From contig JAIEQA010000017.1 in the NCBI GenBank assembly GCA_019748095.1, forward strand, positions 1 through 64,000: a DNA stretch of 64,000 nt, written 5' to 3'. The first letter of the stretch is position 1, and the number at the start of each line of letters is the position of its first letter. Shown one piece after another: positions 25,351 to 34,692 of the stretch. The notes beneath the pieces were generated by a model that saw only the letters and a list, made by a program, of their open reading frames with translations, made no database searches and was not told where the DNA came from. Position numbers and translations under genes: made by a program. The DNA comes from Caulobacteraceae bacterium. Its GTDB lineage: Bacteria; Pseudomonadota; Alphaproteobacteria; Caulobacterales; Caulobacteraceae.

Positions 25351-26652
25351 ATGTCTCCCCGCATCGTCCTCGCCGCCGGAGGTTCACTGGGCGACCTGCA
25401 CCCGTTTATCGCCCTGGGTCTGGCCTTGCAGGCACGGGGGTGTCAGGCCGAAGTCGCCTCGTCGGTCGAGTATCAGGCCCGGATCGAGGCCGCCGGTCTG
25501 ATCTTTCACGAGGCCGGCCCCAGTCTGGCGGGGCTGGAAGCCGATCTGGACCTGAGCCTCGCGGAAATCACCGAGGCCATCATCGCCGACGACATGTTCC
25601 TGTTCCGCCGGATCCTGATCCCGTGGCTGGAGCCGAGCGTCCGGCAGATGGTCGCCCTGGCCGCGGACGCCGATGTGATCGTCGGCGGCACCCTGACCGT
25701 GGGCGCGGCGATGGCGGCGGAGTTGCTGGCAAAGCCCTTCGTCTCGGTTCTGTTACAGCCCGCCCTCGCCGTGTCGGCCTATGATCCCCCGGCCACGCCC
25801 AGGGCCCCCTGGCTTGCCCCGGCCGAGGGAGGGTTCGGTCTCTGGCTCAACCGCCTGACGCTGCGTCTCGCACGCGGCACGACCCTCGGCCTGAAGCGGC
25901 CTCTGAACGCGGCGCGCGCCCGGCTGGGCCTGCCACCGACCGATCGCAACCTGGTCTTTGATGCCAATGCCGGGGCCGACCTGTCGCTGGGCCTCTACTC
26001 CCCCCTGCTGGGCCGGCCCCAGCCGGACTCACCGCCCGGCTTCACCGTCACCGGCTATGCGCCCTTTGACAGCGAGACGGGCGGGCCCGCCGTCATGCCG
26101 CCCGGGCTGGAGGCCTTCCTCGCGGCCGGGCCTGCGCCCCTCGTCTTCACCCTCGGCAGTGCGGCGGTGAATATCCCGGGCGGCTTCTATGGCGAGAGCC
26201 TGAAGGCCGCGCGTCGGCTGGGTCGCCGGGCCGTGCTGCTGGTCGGCCCCGACGGCGACCTGTCGGTCGGCGACGGGCCCGATGTGCTGGCCCTGGCCTA
26301 TGCGCCGTTCTCGAGCCTGTTCCCGCGCGCGGCGGCGATCGTTCATCAGGGCGGGGTCGGCACGACGCAACAGGCCCTGCGCGCCGGCCGGCCGCAGCTC
26401 GTGGTGCCGCATCTGGGAGACCAGTTCGACAATGCCGCCCGGGTCGTCCGGCTGGGCTGCGGGGCGACCCTGGGCCGGGGCCGCTACCGGGCGGACCGGG
26501 TCGAGGCGGTGCTGGAGCGGCTGCTGGCGGACTCCGGGGTCGAGGCGACCGCGACGCGGCTGGGCGTCGTGGCGGCGCAGGAGGACGGGGCGGCGGTGGC
26601 GGCGGAGCGGATCATCGCCTTGCTGACCCTTGCCGGGCGGGAGAGCGCCTGA
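25351..26652 (+). CDS. Glycosyltransferase family 1 (UGT-like)
   Basis: AAGGSLGDLHPFIALGLALQARG; YAPFSSLFPRAAAIVHQGGVGTTQQALRAGRPQLVVPHLGDQFDNAARV. Confidence 0.92.
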   Translation: MSPRIVLAAGGSLGDLHPFIALGLALQARGCQAEVASSVEYQARIEAAGLIFHEAGPSLAGLEADLDLSLAEITEAIIADDMFLFRRILIPWLEPSVRQMVALAADADVIVGGTLTVGAAMAAELLAKPFVSVLLQPALAVSAYDPPATPRAPWLAPAEGGFGLWLNRLTLRLARGTTLGLKRPLNAARARLGLPPTDRNLVFDANAGADLSLGLYSPLLGRPQPDSPPGFTVTGYAPFDSETGGPAVMPPGLEAFLAAGPAPLVFTLGSAAVNIPGGFYGESLKAARRLGRRAVLLVGPDGDLSVGDGPDVLALAYAPFSSLFPRAAAIVHQGGVGTTQQALRAGRPQLVVPHLGDQFDNAARVVRLGCGATLGRGRYRADRVEAVLERLLADSGVEATATRLGVVAAQEDGAAVAAERIIALLTLAGRESA

Positions 26653-26950
26653 GGTCTGGAGATTGGACTCCAAAAAACAGGGTGCAAAGAGTCCAATTCC
26701 TCCGATCCTGCCTCTGTATTGTCCGCGATCGCTTTGATCTGGCGAAAGATTGCTGGCGAGGCGCTTCGTCCGGCCGTTCAGCCTTCCGGCCGCGAGTCCA
26801 CGCGTGGCCGTCGAGGTCTTGCAGACAGATCCGGGCGTTCATGCGCATTCCCGGAGCCTGCCATGCGGGTACGTCAGAATCGGACGTACGGACGATCCGG
26901 AGACGACCGGACGACCGGAGTCCTCTGCAGACGGTTTGCAAACGTCTCCG

Positions 26951-27142
26951 CCCTCTCCCGGCGGGAGAGGGCTTGAGCGCCCGCGAGCGAAGCGCGTGGA
27001 CTTGCGCGAAAGGGTGAGGGGTCATGGTGCCAACCGATGAGAGTAAACCCCCTCACCCTTTGGCTGTTACGCGCCGCCCTTCGGGTCGGCTGGCGCATCG
27101 CTCCGCTCTGCGAGCCTCAAGCCCTCGCCCCCTGGGAGAGGG
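26951..27142. repeat. Interspersed repeat family B, inverted pair (locus 2)
   Basis: ccctctcccggcgggagagggcttgag...gaaagggtgagggg at 26951-27021; inverted copy cccctcaccctttgg...ctcaagccctcgccccctgggagaggg at 27048-27142. Confidence 0.85.
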
Positions 27143-28181
27143 TATCGGCAATCTCCCCCGCCGCCCGGTCCAGCTCCGCCTCCGAAACCTCGACCATCTC
27201 CACCCGGCCCAAGACCGGCCGGTCGCGGCGGGCGGTCATGCGGCGATAGGCGGGGTCGTAGTGGTCGGCAATCAGGGCGGCGGCGAGGGCTGTCGTGTCG
27301 CCCACCTGTGCGAGCGCCTTCCAGCCCGTGATCGTCTCTTTCGAGTGGTGTTTCGGCAGGCGGGACAGGGCGGCCTCCAGTCCGGCCGGGTCCGCGGCGA
27401 TGTCGGCATAGACCCGGGCGGAGAAGGCCGCGCGGGCGGCGACGGGGGCCGACAGTTCGATGACCCCGGCCCGGCCCATGGCGGCCCACAGGGCGGGCGG
27501 GACGGTGCGGGCGCCGATGCGGCTGGACTCGGCCTCGATCACCACGGGCCGGGTGGGGTCAAGCGCCTCCAGCGCCACGAACAGCCGGCTCTCGAACAGT
27601 TTCTGCGCCGGCTGGGGTTGGTCCTTCAGCGCCCCGAACAGGGAGCCGCGGTGAGCCGCCAGCCCCTCCAGATCGATAGTCTGCACGCCCCGGGCCGCCA
27701 GCCGCTCCAGCAGGGCCGTCTTGCCCGAGCCCGTGCCGCCGTCCAGCAGCACCACCTGCCAGGGGCCGTCCGGGGCATAGAGGGCCGACTGCACCGTGCG
27801 CCGCCACGTCATATAGCCGCCCTCCAGCACGGTCACCGGCCAGCCGATCTGGTCCATCACCGAGACCATGGCCCCCGACCTCTGCCCGCCGCGCCAGCAG
27901 TGGACCAGCGGCCGGAAGCTGCCGTCGCGGTGCTTCAGGGGCCCGTCCAGATGGGCGGCGATGTTGCGCGCCACCTTCGCCGCGCCGATCCGTCGGGCGA
28001 GGAATTTGGATTGCTGGACATAGAGGGTCCCGACCTCGGCCCGTTCGGCATCGTCAAGCACCGGCAGGTTGATGGCACCGGGGACATGATCCTGGGCGAA
28101 CTCCGCCGGGCTACGCACGTCGATGAGGGCGTCGAACCCGGCCCGCGCGGTCGCCGACAGGTCTGTGGTGCGGCGGATCAA
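27117..28181 (-). CDS. mnmH: tRNA 2-selenouridine(34) synthase MnmH (SelU)
   Basis: Rhodanese [22 protein letters not shown]...[13 protein letters not shown] and P-loop [18 protein letters not shown] start overlapping selD stop. Confidence 0.95.
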   Translation of the reverse strand: MIRRTTDLSATARAGFDALIDVRSPAEFAQDHVPGAINLPVLDDAERAEVGTLYVQQSKFLARRIGAAKVARNIAAHLDGPLKHRDGSFRPLVHCWRGGQRSGAMVSVMDQIGWPVTVLEGGYMTWRRTVQSALYAPDGPWQVVLLDGGTGSGKTALLERLAARGVQTIDLEGLAAHRGSLFGALKDQPQPAQKLFESRLFVALEALDPTRPVVIEAESSRIGARTVPPALWAAMGRAGVIELSAPVAARAAFSARVYADIAADPAGLEAALSRLPKHHSKETITGWKALAQVGDTTALAAALIADHYDPAYRRMTARRDRPVLGRVEMVEVSEAELDRAAGEIADTLSQGARA

Positions 28182-29218
28182 ACGACCCTCACGCCCGCGC
28201 CCGCCACGACCCGGCCGATGACGGCGGCCCGGCCGAAGCCGGCGGCGCGGATCTGGGCGAGGACCGCCTCCGCTCCCTCGGCCGCCACCGCGACCAGCAG
28301 CCCGCCGGAGGTCTGGGGATCGGTCAGCAGATCGCGCTGCCAGTCGGCGAACCCGTCTGGCAGGGTCACCCCATCGCCATAACTGGCCCAGTTGCGGCCC
28401 GAGGCCCCGGTGCGCAGGCCGCCCTGCGCCAGCCCCTCGACCCCGTCCAGCAGGGGCACGGCTCCCGCCTCGATCTCGACCGACAGGCCCGAACCGCGCG
28501 CCAGCTCCAGAGCATGGCCCAGCAGGCCGAAGCCGGTCACATCCGTCATCGCATGGACATCGTCCCGGTCCGCCAGATCGGCTCCGACGGCATTCAGCTG
28601 CGTCGTCGAGGCGATCAGGGTGGCATAACCCGCCGGCTCCAGCCGCTCCTGTTTCAGCGCCGCGCTGAGGATGCCGACGCCCAGCCCCTTGGTCAGGATC
28701 AGGATGTCGCCGTCCCGCGCCGCGCGGTTGGTCAGGACCCGGTCCGGATGGACCAGCCCCAGGGCCACCAGCCCATAGATGGGCTCAACGCTGTCGATGG
28801 AATGTCCACCCGCCACGGGGATGCCAGCGGCGGCGCAGACGCTGGCACCTCCGGCCAGGATCCGGCCGATCGTCTCCACCGACAGCACGTTCACCGGCAT
28901 GCCGACAAGGGCCAGGGCGAAGATCGGCCGCCCGCCCATGGCATACACGTCGGACAGGGCATTGGTCGCGGCGATCCGGCCGAAGTCGAACGGATCGTCC
29001 ACCACCGGCATGAAAAAGTCGGTGGTCGCCACCAGGGCCTGACTGTCATTGAGCCGCCAGACGGCCGCATCGTCCGAGGTCTCGTTGCCGACCATCAGAT
29101 CGGCGAACATCGCAGCCCGGGGCGTGCCGGCGAGGATGTCGCGCAGGACACCGGGCGAGAGTTTGCAGCCGCATCCGCCGCCGTGGGCCAGAGACGTGAG
29201 GCGAGGTTCAGTGATCAT
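28178..29218 (-). CDS. selD: Selenide, water dikinase SelD
   Basis: [73 protein letters not shown]. Confidence 0.97.
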   Translation of the reverse strand: MITEPRLTSLAHGGGCGCKLSPGVLRDILAGTPRAAMFADLMVGNETSDDAAVWRLNDSQALVATTDFFMPVVDDPFDFGRIAATNALSDVYAMGGRPIFALALVGMPVNVLSVETIGRILAGGASVCAAAGIPVAGGHSIDSVEPIYGLVALGLVHPDRVLTNRAARDGDILILTKGLGVGILSAALKQERLEPAGYATLIASTTQLNAVGADLADRDDVHAMTDVTGFGLLGHALELARGSGLSVEIEAGAVPLLDGVEGLAQGGLRTGASGRNWASYGDGVTLPDGFADWQRDLLTDPQTSGGLLVAVAAEGAEAVLAQIRAAGFGRAAVIGRVVAGAGVRVV

Positions 29219-29631
29219 GGAAACAGGTCCGGCAACATGACGATCCGGGATGCCAGATCGGATTTCTCCTCGACGACCCGCCGGAACTTGTCGTCCGAGG
29301 TCAGCATCCGGCAATCACGGTCGATCGCCAGAGCGAGGAACAGGCAGTCATAGACCGGGTGGCCCAGCGCGATGGCGAGGTCGAGCCCCTGTCTGAGAAC
29401 GCTCGTCGTGGCGACGTCCTGCACAGGGGCGTCGTCGAGGATCGAAAGCCATTCTCGCGCCTCGGCTTGCGTCCCCACGCCTTCACGAACCGCCCGACGG
29501 ATACCGTTCGCAGCTTCAACCCGCCAGACGTCGGGGGCGATCAGCGCCAGCTGCAGCGCGTCCTTCGCCAGCTCGGCGCCCGGCTCTGGCAACACCCATT
29601 TGAGCGCGACCGAGGTATCGATGACGATCAA
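29215..29631 (-). CDS. PIN domain toxin, FitB/VapC-like
   Basis: [20 protein letters not shown]...[26 protein letters not shown]. Confidence 0.93.
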   Translation of the reverse strand: MIVIDTSVALKWVLPEPGAELAKDALQLALIAPDVWRVEAANGIRRAVREGVGTQAEAREWLSILDDAPVQDVATTSVLRQGLDLAIALGHPVYDCLFLALAIDRDCRMLTSDDKFRRVVEEKSDLASRIVMLPDLFP

Positions 29632-29873
29632 TTTTCGTCGCGCATCTCGCGGACCACGACTTCCGACGGCGTGAAGGTGCGACCCTTCATCGTCTCATGC
29701 AGGGCGTCGATGCGGGCGCGAAACCGCTCAACCTGCTTCAACCGCTCCGTCTCGAGGGCTTCCTCAAGGAGGGCGCGATGCTCGGCCTCGACGCTACGCT
29801 GATTGGCGATCGCGCGACGCTTCAGCGCCTCAACCGTGTCGTCGCTGACGTTTCTGACGAGGAGTTGAGCCAT
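29628..29873 (-). CDS. FitA-like ribbon-helix-helix antitoxin
   Basis: MAQLLVRNVSDDTVEALKRRAIANQRSVEAEHRALLEEAL; 4-bp overlap with PIN gene. Confidence 0.92.
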   Translation of the reverse strand: MAQLLVRNVSDDTVEALKRRAIANQRSVEAEHRALLEEALETERLKQVERFRARIDALHETMKGRTFTPSEVVVREMRDEN

Positions 29874-29880
29874 GCGCAGT

Positions 29881-29898
29881 TGATAGCACATGCTATCG
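29881..29898. promoter_or_regulatory. Putative antitoxin operator palindrome
   Basis: tGATAGCA-CA-TGCTATCg, 7-bp perfect arms immediately upstream of the antitoxin start. Confidence 0.6.
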
Positions 29899-29966
29899 TT
29901 CGTCTCAATGCGAGTGAACTTCGGCGGTGTCCGGCCGTTTAACCTGTGAACTTGAGGAGAACACCC

Positions 29967-30185
29967 ATGGCCCTGTCCCGCATCGTCACCGCCCTGGGCG
30001 GCCTTCTGCTTTCAAAGGGCGGTCGCCGCTTTGCCGGACGACACGCCGGGAAGCTGGCGCTCGCCACCCTGGCCTATGAGCTGTGGCAGAGCCGCCGGGC
30101 GGGTGTGACGCGCAACAGGCCCCCCGGTGGAGCGAAGCCGACGCGACAGGCTCCCCGCCCGCGCTGGAGCGGCCGGGCGCGCTGA
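29967..30185 (+). CDS. Small hypothetical protein (72 aa)
   Basis: ATG preceded by gaggagaac; MALSRIVTALGGLLLSKGGRRFAGRHAGKLALATLAYELWQSRR. Confidence 0.6.
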   Translation: MALSRIVTALGGLLLSKGGRRFAGRHAGKLALATLAYELWQSRRAGVTRNRPPGGAKPTRQAPRPRWSGRAR

Positions 30186-30249
30186 GGCGGACTTGCCCTC
30201 CCCCGCGTCAACACCTGTAGGGTGACGGCATAGCCAGCGGAGCCTCGCC

Positions 30250-30915
30250 ATGATCATCGTCCATCATCTGAACAACTCGCGCTCGCAGCGCGTGCTGTGG
30301 CTGCTGGAGGAGATGGGCCTGCCCTATGAGGTCAAACGCTATGAGCGGGACGCGGCGACCATGCTGGCCCCGGCCGAACTGCGGGCCATCCATCCACTCG
30401 GCAAGTCGCCGGTGATCCAGGACGGCGATATCGTCGTGGCCGAGACCGGGGCCATCGTCGAATATCTGCTGGAGACCTGGCCGGCCGCCGGGCTGCGTCC
30501 GACTGCGGGCACCCCCGAAGGCCGGCGCTTCACCTACTGGCTGCACTATGCGGAGGGCTCGGCCATGACGCCCCTGCTGCTGAAACTGATCTTCGGGGCC
30601 CTGCCGGACCGGACCCCCGGTCTGCTGAAGCCGCTCGTGAAGGCGATCTCGAAAAAGGCCGGGACCAGTTTCATCGATCCCCAGATCGCGGCCCACACGG
30701 CCTGGTGGGAAGCGGAGTTGAGCAAGACCGGCTGGTTCGCCGGTGACACCTTCTCGGCGGCCGACATCATGATGAGCTTCCCGCTGGAGGCCGGGGCCAG
30801 CCGCGTGCCCTATGGGCCGGACAAGCCCCGACTGAAGGCCTTCCTGGCCGCCATCCATGCCCGCCCGGCCTATCAAAGGGCCCTGGAGCGGGGCGGTCCC
30901 TACGCCTATGCCTGA
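30250..30915 (+). CDS. Glutathione S-transferase family protein
   Basis: MIIVHHLNNSRSQRVLWLLEEMGLPYEVKRYERD...SPVIQDGDIVVAETGAIVEYLLE. Confidence 0.95.
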   Translation: MIIVHHLNNSRSQRVLWLLEEMGLPYEVKRYERDAATMLAPAELRAIHPLGKSPVIQDGDIVVAETGAIVEYLLETWPAAGLRPTAGTPEGRRFTYWLHYAEGSAMTPLLLKLIFGALPDRTPGLLKPLVKAISKKAGTSFIDPQIAAHTAWWEAELSKTGWFAGDTFSAADIMMSFPLEAGASRVPYGPDKPRLKAFLAAIHARPAYQRALERGGPYAYA

Positions 30916-30967
30916 CTGAGCCTTGCCCCGGGCGCAACCGCAGGGGGCCGGACGCGTTCCGGTCCCC

Positions 30968-31198
30968 ATGCGCTTGAAAACAATCCAGATCGTCGCCGGC
31001 CTCGGGTCGGCCATTGCCTTCGTCCTTGCCTTCATGGCGGCCGGGGCCCTGATGGCCTCCCTGGTCTTCGCCCTGATCGGGGCGGGCCTGCTGGCCTGGG
31101 TTCTGTACGGGGTATCGCGCGTTGTTTTTGCGCGGCAGCGGGCGAACGAGGCCCTGCCGGACGACGGTCGCCGTCCCCTGCCACCCACAACGACCTGA
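30968..31198 (+). CDS. Small two-TM hypothetical membrane protein
   Basis: [48 protein letters not shown]. Confidence 0.55.
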   Translation: MRLKTIQIVAGLGSAIAFVLAFMAAGALMASLVFALIGAGLLAWVLYGVSRVVFARQRANEALPDDGRRPLPPTTT

Positions 31199-31352
31199 AC
31201 GGGCACCGGGCCGGGGGACCTTGAGTTTTTCAGCCACCCGCCCTATCGTCTTCGGCCGGTCGCGCGCGCCCAGCGACCACTGCATTCACCAGAGTTTCTC
31301 TTCGTTCCCCTCTCCGGTTTACCGGGCGACAACCCAGAAAAATCACGACCAC

Positions 31353-31826
31353 ATGGAAAAAGTGCCGATGACGGGCGAGGGTTACCGCACCCTCGACGAT
31401 CAGCTTAAGCAATTGAAGTCGGTGGAACGGCCCAGCGTGATCGCGGCCATCTCGGAGGCCCGTGAACACGGCGACCTCAGCGAGAACGCGGAATACCACG
31501 CCGCCAAGGAGCGTCAGGGCTGGATCGAGGGTCAGATCGCCGAGATCGAGGACAAGATCAGCCGTGCCCAGGTCATCGACGTCTCCAAACTGAGCGGCGA
31601 TCAGGTCAAATTCGGCGCGACCGTCACCGTGGTCGATGAGGACACCGAGGAAGAGGGCCGCTACCAGATCGTCGGCGAGCACGAAGCCGATGTGAAACTG
31701 GGCAAGATCTCGATCTCCTCGCCCATCGCCCGCGCCATGATCTCCAAGGAGGTCGGGGACGTCGTCGAGGTCAACACGCCCGGTGGCGTGAAGGCCTATG
31801 AGATCCTCAAGGTCGAGTGGAAATAG
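31353..31826 (+). CDS. greA: Transcription elongation factor GreA
   Basis: [55 protein letters not shown]. Confidence 0.97.
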   Translation: MEKVPMTGEGYRTLDDQLKQLKSVERPSVIAAISEAREHGDLSENAEYHAAKERQGWIEGQIAEIEDKISRAQVIDVSKLSGDQVKFGATVTVVDEDTEEEGRYQIVGEHEADVKLGKISISSPIARAMISKEVGDVVEVNTPGGVKAYEILKVEWK

Positions 31827-32803
31827 GCTCCGGCCCTCTTCGTATCCGGGTCGTCTCCGACGGCCGTGCCGGCATGGAAAATCAGGCGCTCGGCCTCGCC
31901 GAGGCCGTCGCGCGCCTGACTCCGTCCGCCATCGATATCAGGCGCGTGAAGTGGCAGCCGGCTTTTGACTGGCTTCCGGTCGGGCTGAAGGCACCCTGGA
32001 TGCTGGCGTCAGAGACGCCCCTTCCCGCCGACGGTGAGACTTGGCCCGATCTGTGGATCGCGACGGGTCGGGCGAGCCTGCCTCTATCCCTGGCCGCGAG
32101 ACGCCTGAGCGGAGGCCGGACCTTCGTGGTCCAGACCCAGGATCCGCGCCTCGACCCCGCCCTGTTCGATCTCATCGTCGCTCCGGCCCATGACGGTCTG
32201 ACCGGGGCCAATGTGGTGGCCATCACAGGCTCGCCCCACCGGATCACGCCGCAGGTCCTCGCAGAGGCCGCGCCTGCCTTCGCGGACCGGCTGGAGCCCC
32301 TGCCCCGTCCCCGCGTCGCCGTGATGATCGGGGGGCGGTCCGGAGCCTTCGACCTGACGCCGACACATGCCCGGGCCCTGGCCGAACAGATCTCGAAGGC
32401 CGTCAGGGCTGTGGGCGGTTCGGTGATGCTGACCTTCTCGCGCCGCACACCCGAGGCAGCCCGGTCAGCGATGACGGAAGGACTGGCCGGGGTGCCGGGC
32501 TGGATCTGGGACGGCACGGGCCCCAACCCCCTGTTCGCCTTCCTGTCGGTCGCCGACCATGTGCTGGTGACCGAGGACAGCGCGAATATGGCCGCCGAGG
32601 CCGCCGCCACCGGCAAGCCTGTTCATGTCCTGCCGATGATCGCCCGCAAGGCCCCGGGCAAGTTCGCACGCCTTCAGGCCGATCTGACGGCGCGGGGGGT
32701 GACGCGGCCCTTCGACGGGACCCTGCCGGACTGGCACTATACGCCCCTGACCGAGACCGGCCGGGCGGCGCAGGCGGTGCTGGCGGCGATGGGGCGGGGC
32801 TGA
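31817..32803 (+). CDS. Mitochondrial fission ELM1-like family protein
   Basis: [76 protein letters not shown] start overlapping greA. Confidence 0.85.
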   Translation: MEIGSGPLRIRVVSDGRAGMENQALGLAEAVARLTPSAIDIRRVKWQPAFDWLPVGLKAPWMLASETPLPADGETWPDLWIATGRASLPLSLAARRLSGGRTFVVQTQDPRLDPALFDLIVAPAHDGLTGANVVAITGSPHRITPQVLAEAAPAFADRLEPLPRPRVAVMIGGRSGAFDLTPTHARALAEQISKAVRAVGGSVMLTFSRRTPEAARSAMTEGLAGVPGWIWDGTGPNPLFAFLSVADHVLVTEDSANMAAEAAATGKPVHVLPMIARKAPGKFARLQADLTARGVTRPFDGTLPDWHYTPLTETGRAAQAVLAAMGRG

Positions 32804-32812
32804 CGCAGGCGA

Positions 32813-33130
32813 TCAGTCGCCGCCACCGCCGCCGTCTCCGCCATCCGAGCCGCTGTCATTGTCGTCTCTGGCGTCCTTGGTGCCCTTCGAGCGCCCGCCA
32901 CTGTCACCGGCCACCAGGACAGCGCCCCCGTCGCCGTTGCGGTCCCGGGCCTTGTCCGTCCGCTTGTTGTTGACGTCCATGGCCGCACCGATGGCCAGGC
33001 CCACGATGAGACCGAGGGCGATCCCGATGGGCAGGTTGCCGACCAGCAGCCCGATCCCCGACCCAAAGGCGACGCCGAGCGCAAGGCCGATCCCCAGATA
33101 GCTGGTGGCGGGTTGTTTCGATCCGGCCAT
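32813..33130 (-). CDS. Small glycine-zipper-like membrane protein
   Basis: YLGIGLALGVAFGSGIGLLVGNLPIGIALGLIVGLAIGAAMD then Asp/Gly-rich tail. Confidence 0.7.
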   Translation of the reverse strand: MAGSKQPATSYLGIGLALGVAFGSGIGLLVGNLPIGIALGLIVGLAIGAAMDVNNKRTDKARDRNGDGGAVLVAGDSGGRSKGTKDARDDNDSGSDGGDGGGGGD

Positions 33131-33200
33131 TTGGTGTCTCTCCCGGTTTCCGTCATCGCCCGGCATCGCGCCGGACGGAATCACACACTAGATAGCACTC

Positions 33201-34208
33201 ATGAGCACTCCGAGAACGATCCGCGTCGCCATTATCGGTTCCGGCCCCGCCGGCTGGACCGCCGCCATCTATGCCGCCCGCGCCCTGCTGAACCCCGTGG
33301 TCATCACCGGGATCCAGCCCGGCGGCCAGCTGACCATCACCACGGAAGTCGAGAACTATCCGGGGTTTGCCGAGGCCATCCAGGGTCCGTGGCTGATGGA
33401 GCAGATGAAGGCCCAGGCCGAGCATGTCGGGACCGAGGTCATCAACGACATCGTGGTCTCCTGCGACCTTTCGCAGCGCCCCTTCCGGCTGAAGCTGGAC
33501 AGCGGCACGGAGCTGCTGGCCGAGACCGTCATCATCTCGACCGGGGCCCAGGCCAAATGGCTGGGGCTGGAGTCCGAGGCGAAATACCAGGGCTTCGGCG
33601 TCTCCGCCTGCGCCACCTGCGACGGTTTCTTCTACCGGGGCAAACAGGTGGTCGTCGTCGGCGGGGGCAATACGGCGGTCGAGGAGGCGCTGTTCCTGAC
33701 CAACTTTGCCGAAAAGGTCACCGTCGTGCACCGCAAGGACGAGTTCCGGGCCGAGAAGATCCTGCAGGACCGGCTGTTCGCCAACCCCAAGGTCGAGGTG
33801 ATCTGGAACCACACGGTCGAGGAGATCCTGGGTCAGGTCGACGGCGTGGCCTCCAACGTGACCGGTGTCCGGCTGAAGCACGCCCTGACCGGCGTGACGC
33901 AGGAGATCGCCGCCGACGGCGTCTTCATCGCCATCGGCCACGAGCCGTCATCCTCGCTGTTCAAGGGCCAGTTGGAGACCAAACAGGGTGGCTATCTGGT
34001 GGTCAAACCGGGCACCACCTCGACCAGTATCGAGGGCTGCTATGCGGCGGGTGACGTCACCGACGACGTCTATCGTCAGGCAGTGACGGCGGCGGGTATG
34101 GGCTGTATGGCCGCGCTTGAGGCCGTGCGTTTCCTCGCCGAGGAAGACCACGCCCGGGCCAACCACCCGATCAGCCACCGCGAGGCGGAGAAGATCGGGG
34201 TCTGGTAG
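33201..34208 (+). CDS. trxB: Thioredoxin-disulfide reductase
   Basis: GSGPAGWTAAIYAARA; SACATCDGFFYRGKQVVVVGGGNTAVEEALFLTN. Confidence 0.97.
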   Translation: MSTPRTIRVAIIGSGPAGWTAAIYAARALLNPVVITGIQPGGQLTITTEVENYPGFAEAIQGPWLMEQMKAQAEHVGTEVINDIVVSCDLSQRPFRLKLDSGTELLAETVIISTGAQAKWLGLESEAKYQGFGVSACATCDGFFYRGKQVVVVGGGNTAVEEALFLTNFAEKVTVVHRKDEFRAEKILQDRLFANPKVEVIWNHTVEEILGQVDGVASNVTGVRLKHALTGVTQEIAADGVFIAIGHEPSSSLFKGQLETKQGGYLVVKPGTTSTSIEGCYAAGDVTDDVYRQAVTAAGMGCMAALEAVRFLAEEDHARANHPISHREAEKIGVW

Positions 34209-34229
34209 GCAGGCCAACGCCGGCTGCGC

Positions 34230-34643
34230 TCACCCGAACAGCTGCAGCTCCGGGGGGGCATAGTCGACCGGCTGGCCCTCACGGCGGCGCAGGGCGTAGT
34301 CCACAGTGGTTTGCACAGCCCGTTCATCCGTGGGCTTGGACAGGACACCGAGCGTCCCGGCCACGCCGCTCCTGACCATGCCCGGGTTGGCGGTCATGAA
34401 CACGACCGAGATACCCAGATCCTGTCCGAGCTCGCGGCCGACCTCGATCCCCGTCGGCCCGTCCGACAGGTGAATATCGACCAGCGCGAGATCGATGTCG
34501 GTCTCGGCCGCAAGCATCCGCGCGGAGCGCGCGTCCGAGACGGTTCCGACGACCTCATGGCCGAGGTCCTCCAGAACGAAGCGAAGCTCCATGGCCACGA
34601 GGGCCTCGTCTTCAATGATCAGGATACGCGCAGTCATCGCCAT
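34230..34643 (-). CDS. Single-domain response regulator (CheY-like)
   Basis: ILIIEDEALVAMELRFVLEDLGHEVVG...DLALVDIHLSDGPTGIEV...VLSKP. Confidence 0.92.
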   Translation of the reverse strand: MAMTARILIIEDEALVAMELRFVLEDLGHEVVGTVSDARSARMLAAETDIDLALVDIHLSDGPTGIEVGRELGQDLGISVVFMTANPGMVRSGVAGTLGVLSKPTDERAVQTTVDYALRRREGQPVDYAPPELQLFG

Positions 34644-34692
34644 GGGGGCCCATCTTGTGTCCGCTAACGAACGCTTCCCGGCGGATCGGGTT

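Noticed and set aside
26612-26848. 78-aa minus-strand ORF MRMNARICLQDLDGHAWTRGRKAERPDEAP...
   Set aside because: Overlaps the glycosyltransferase end; could be a small gene near the TACGTCAGAATCGG tag but no supporting homology.
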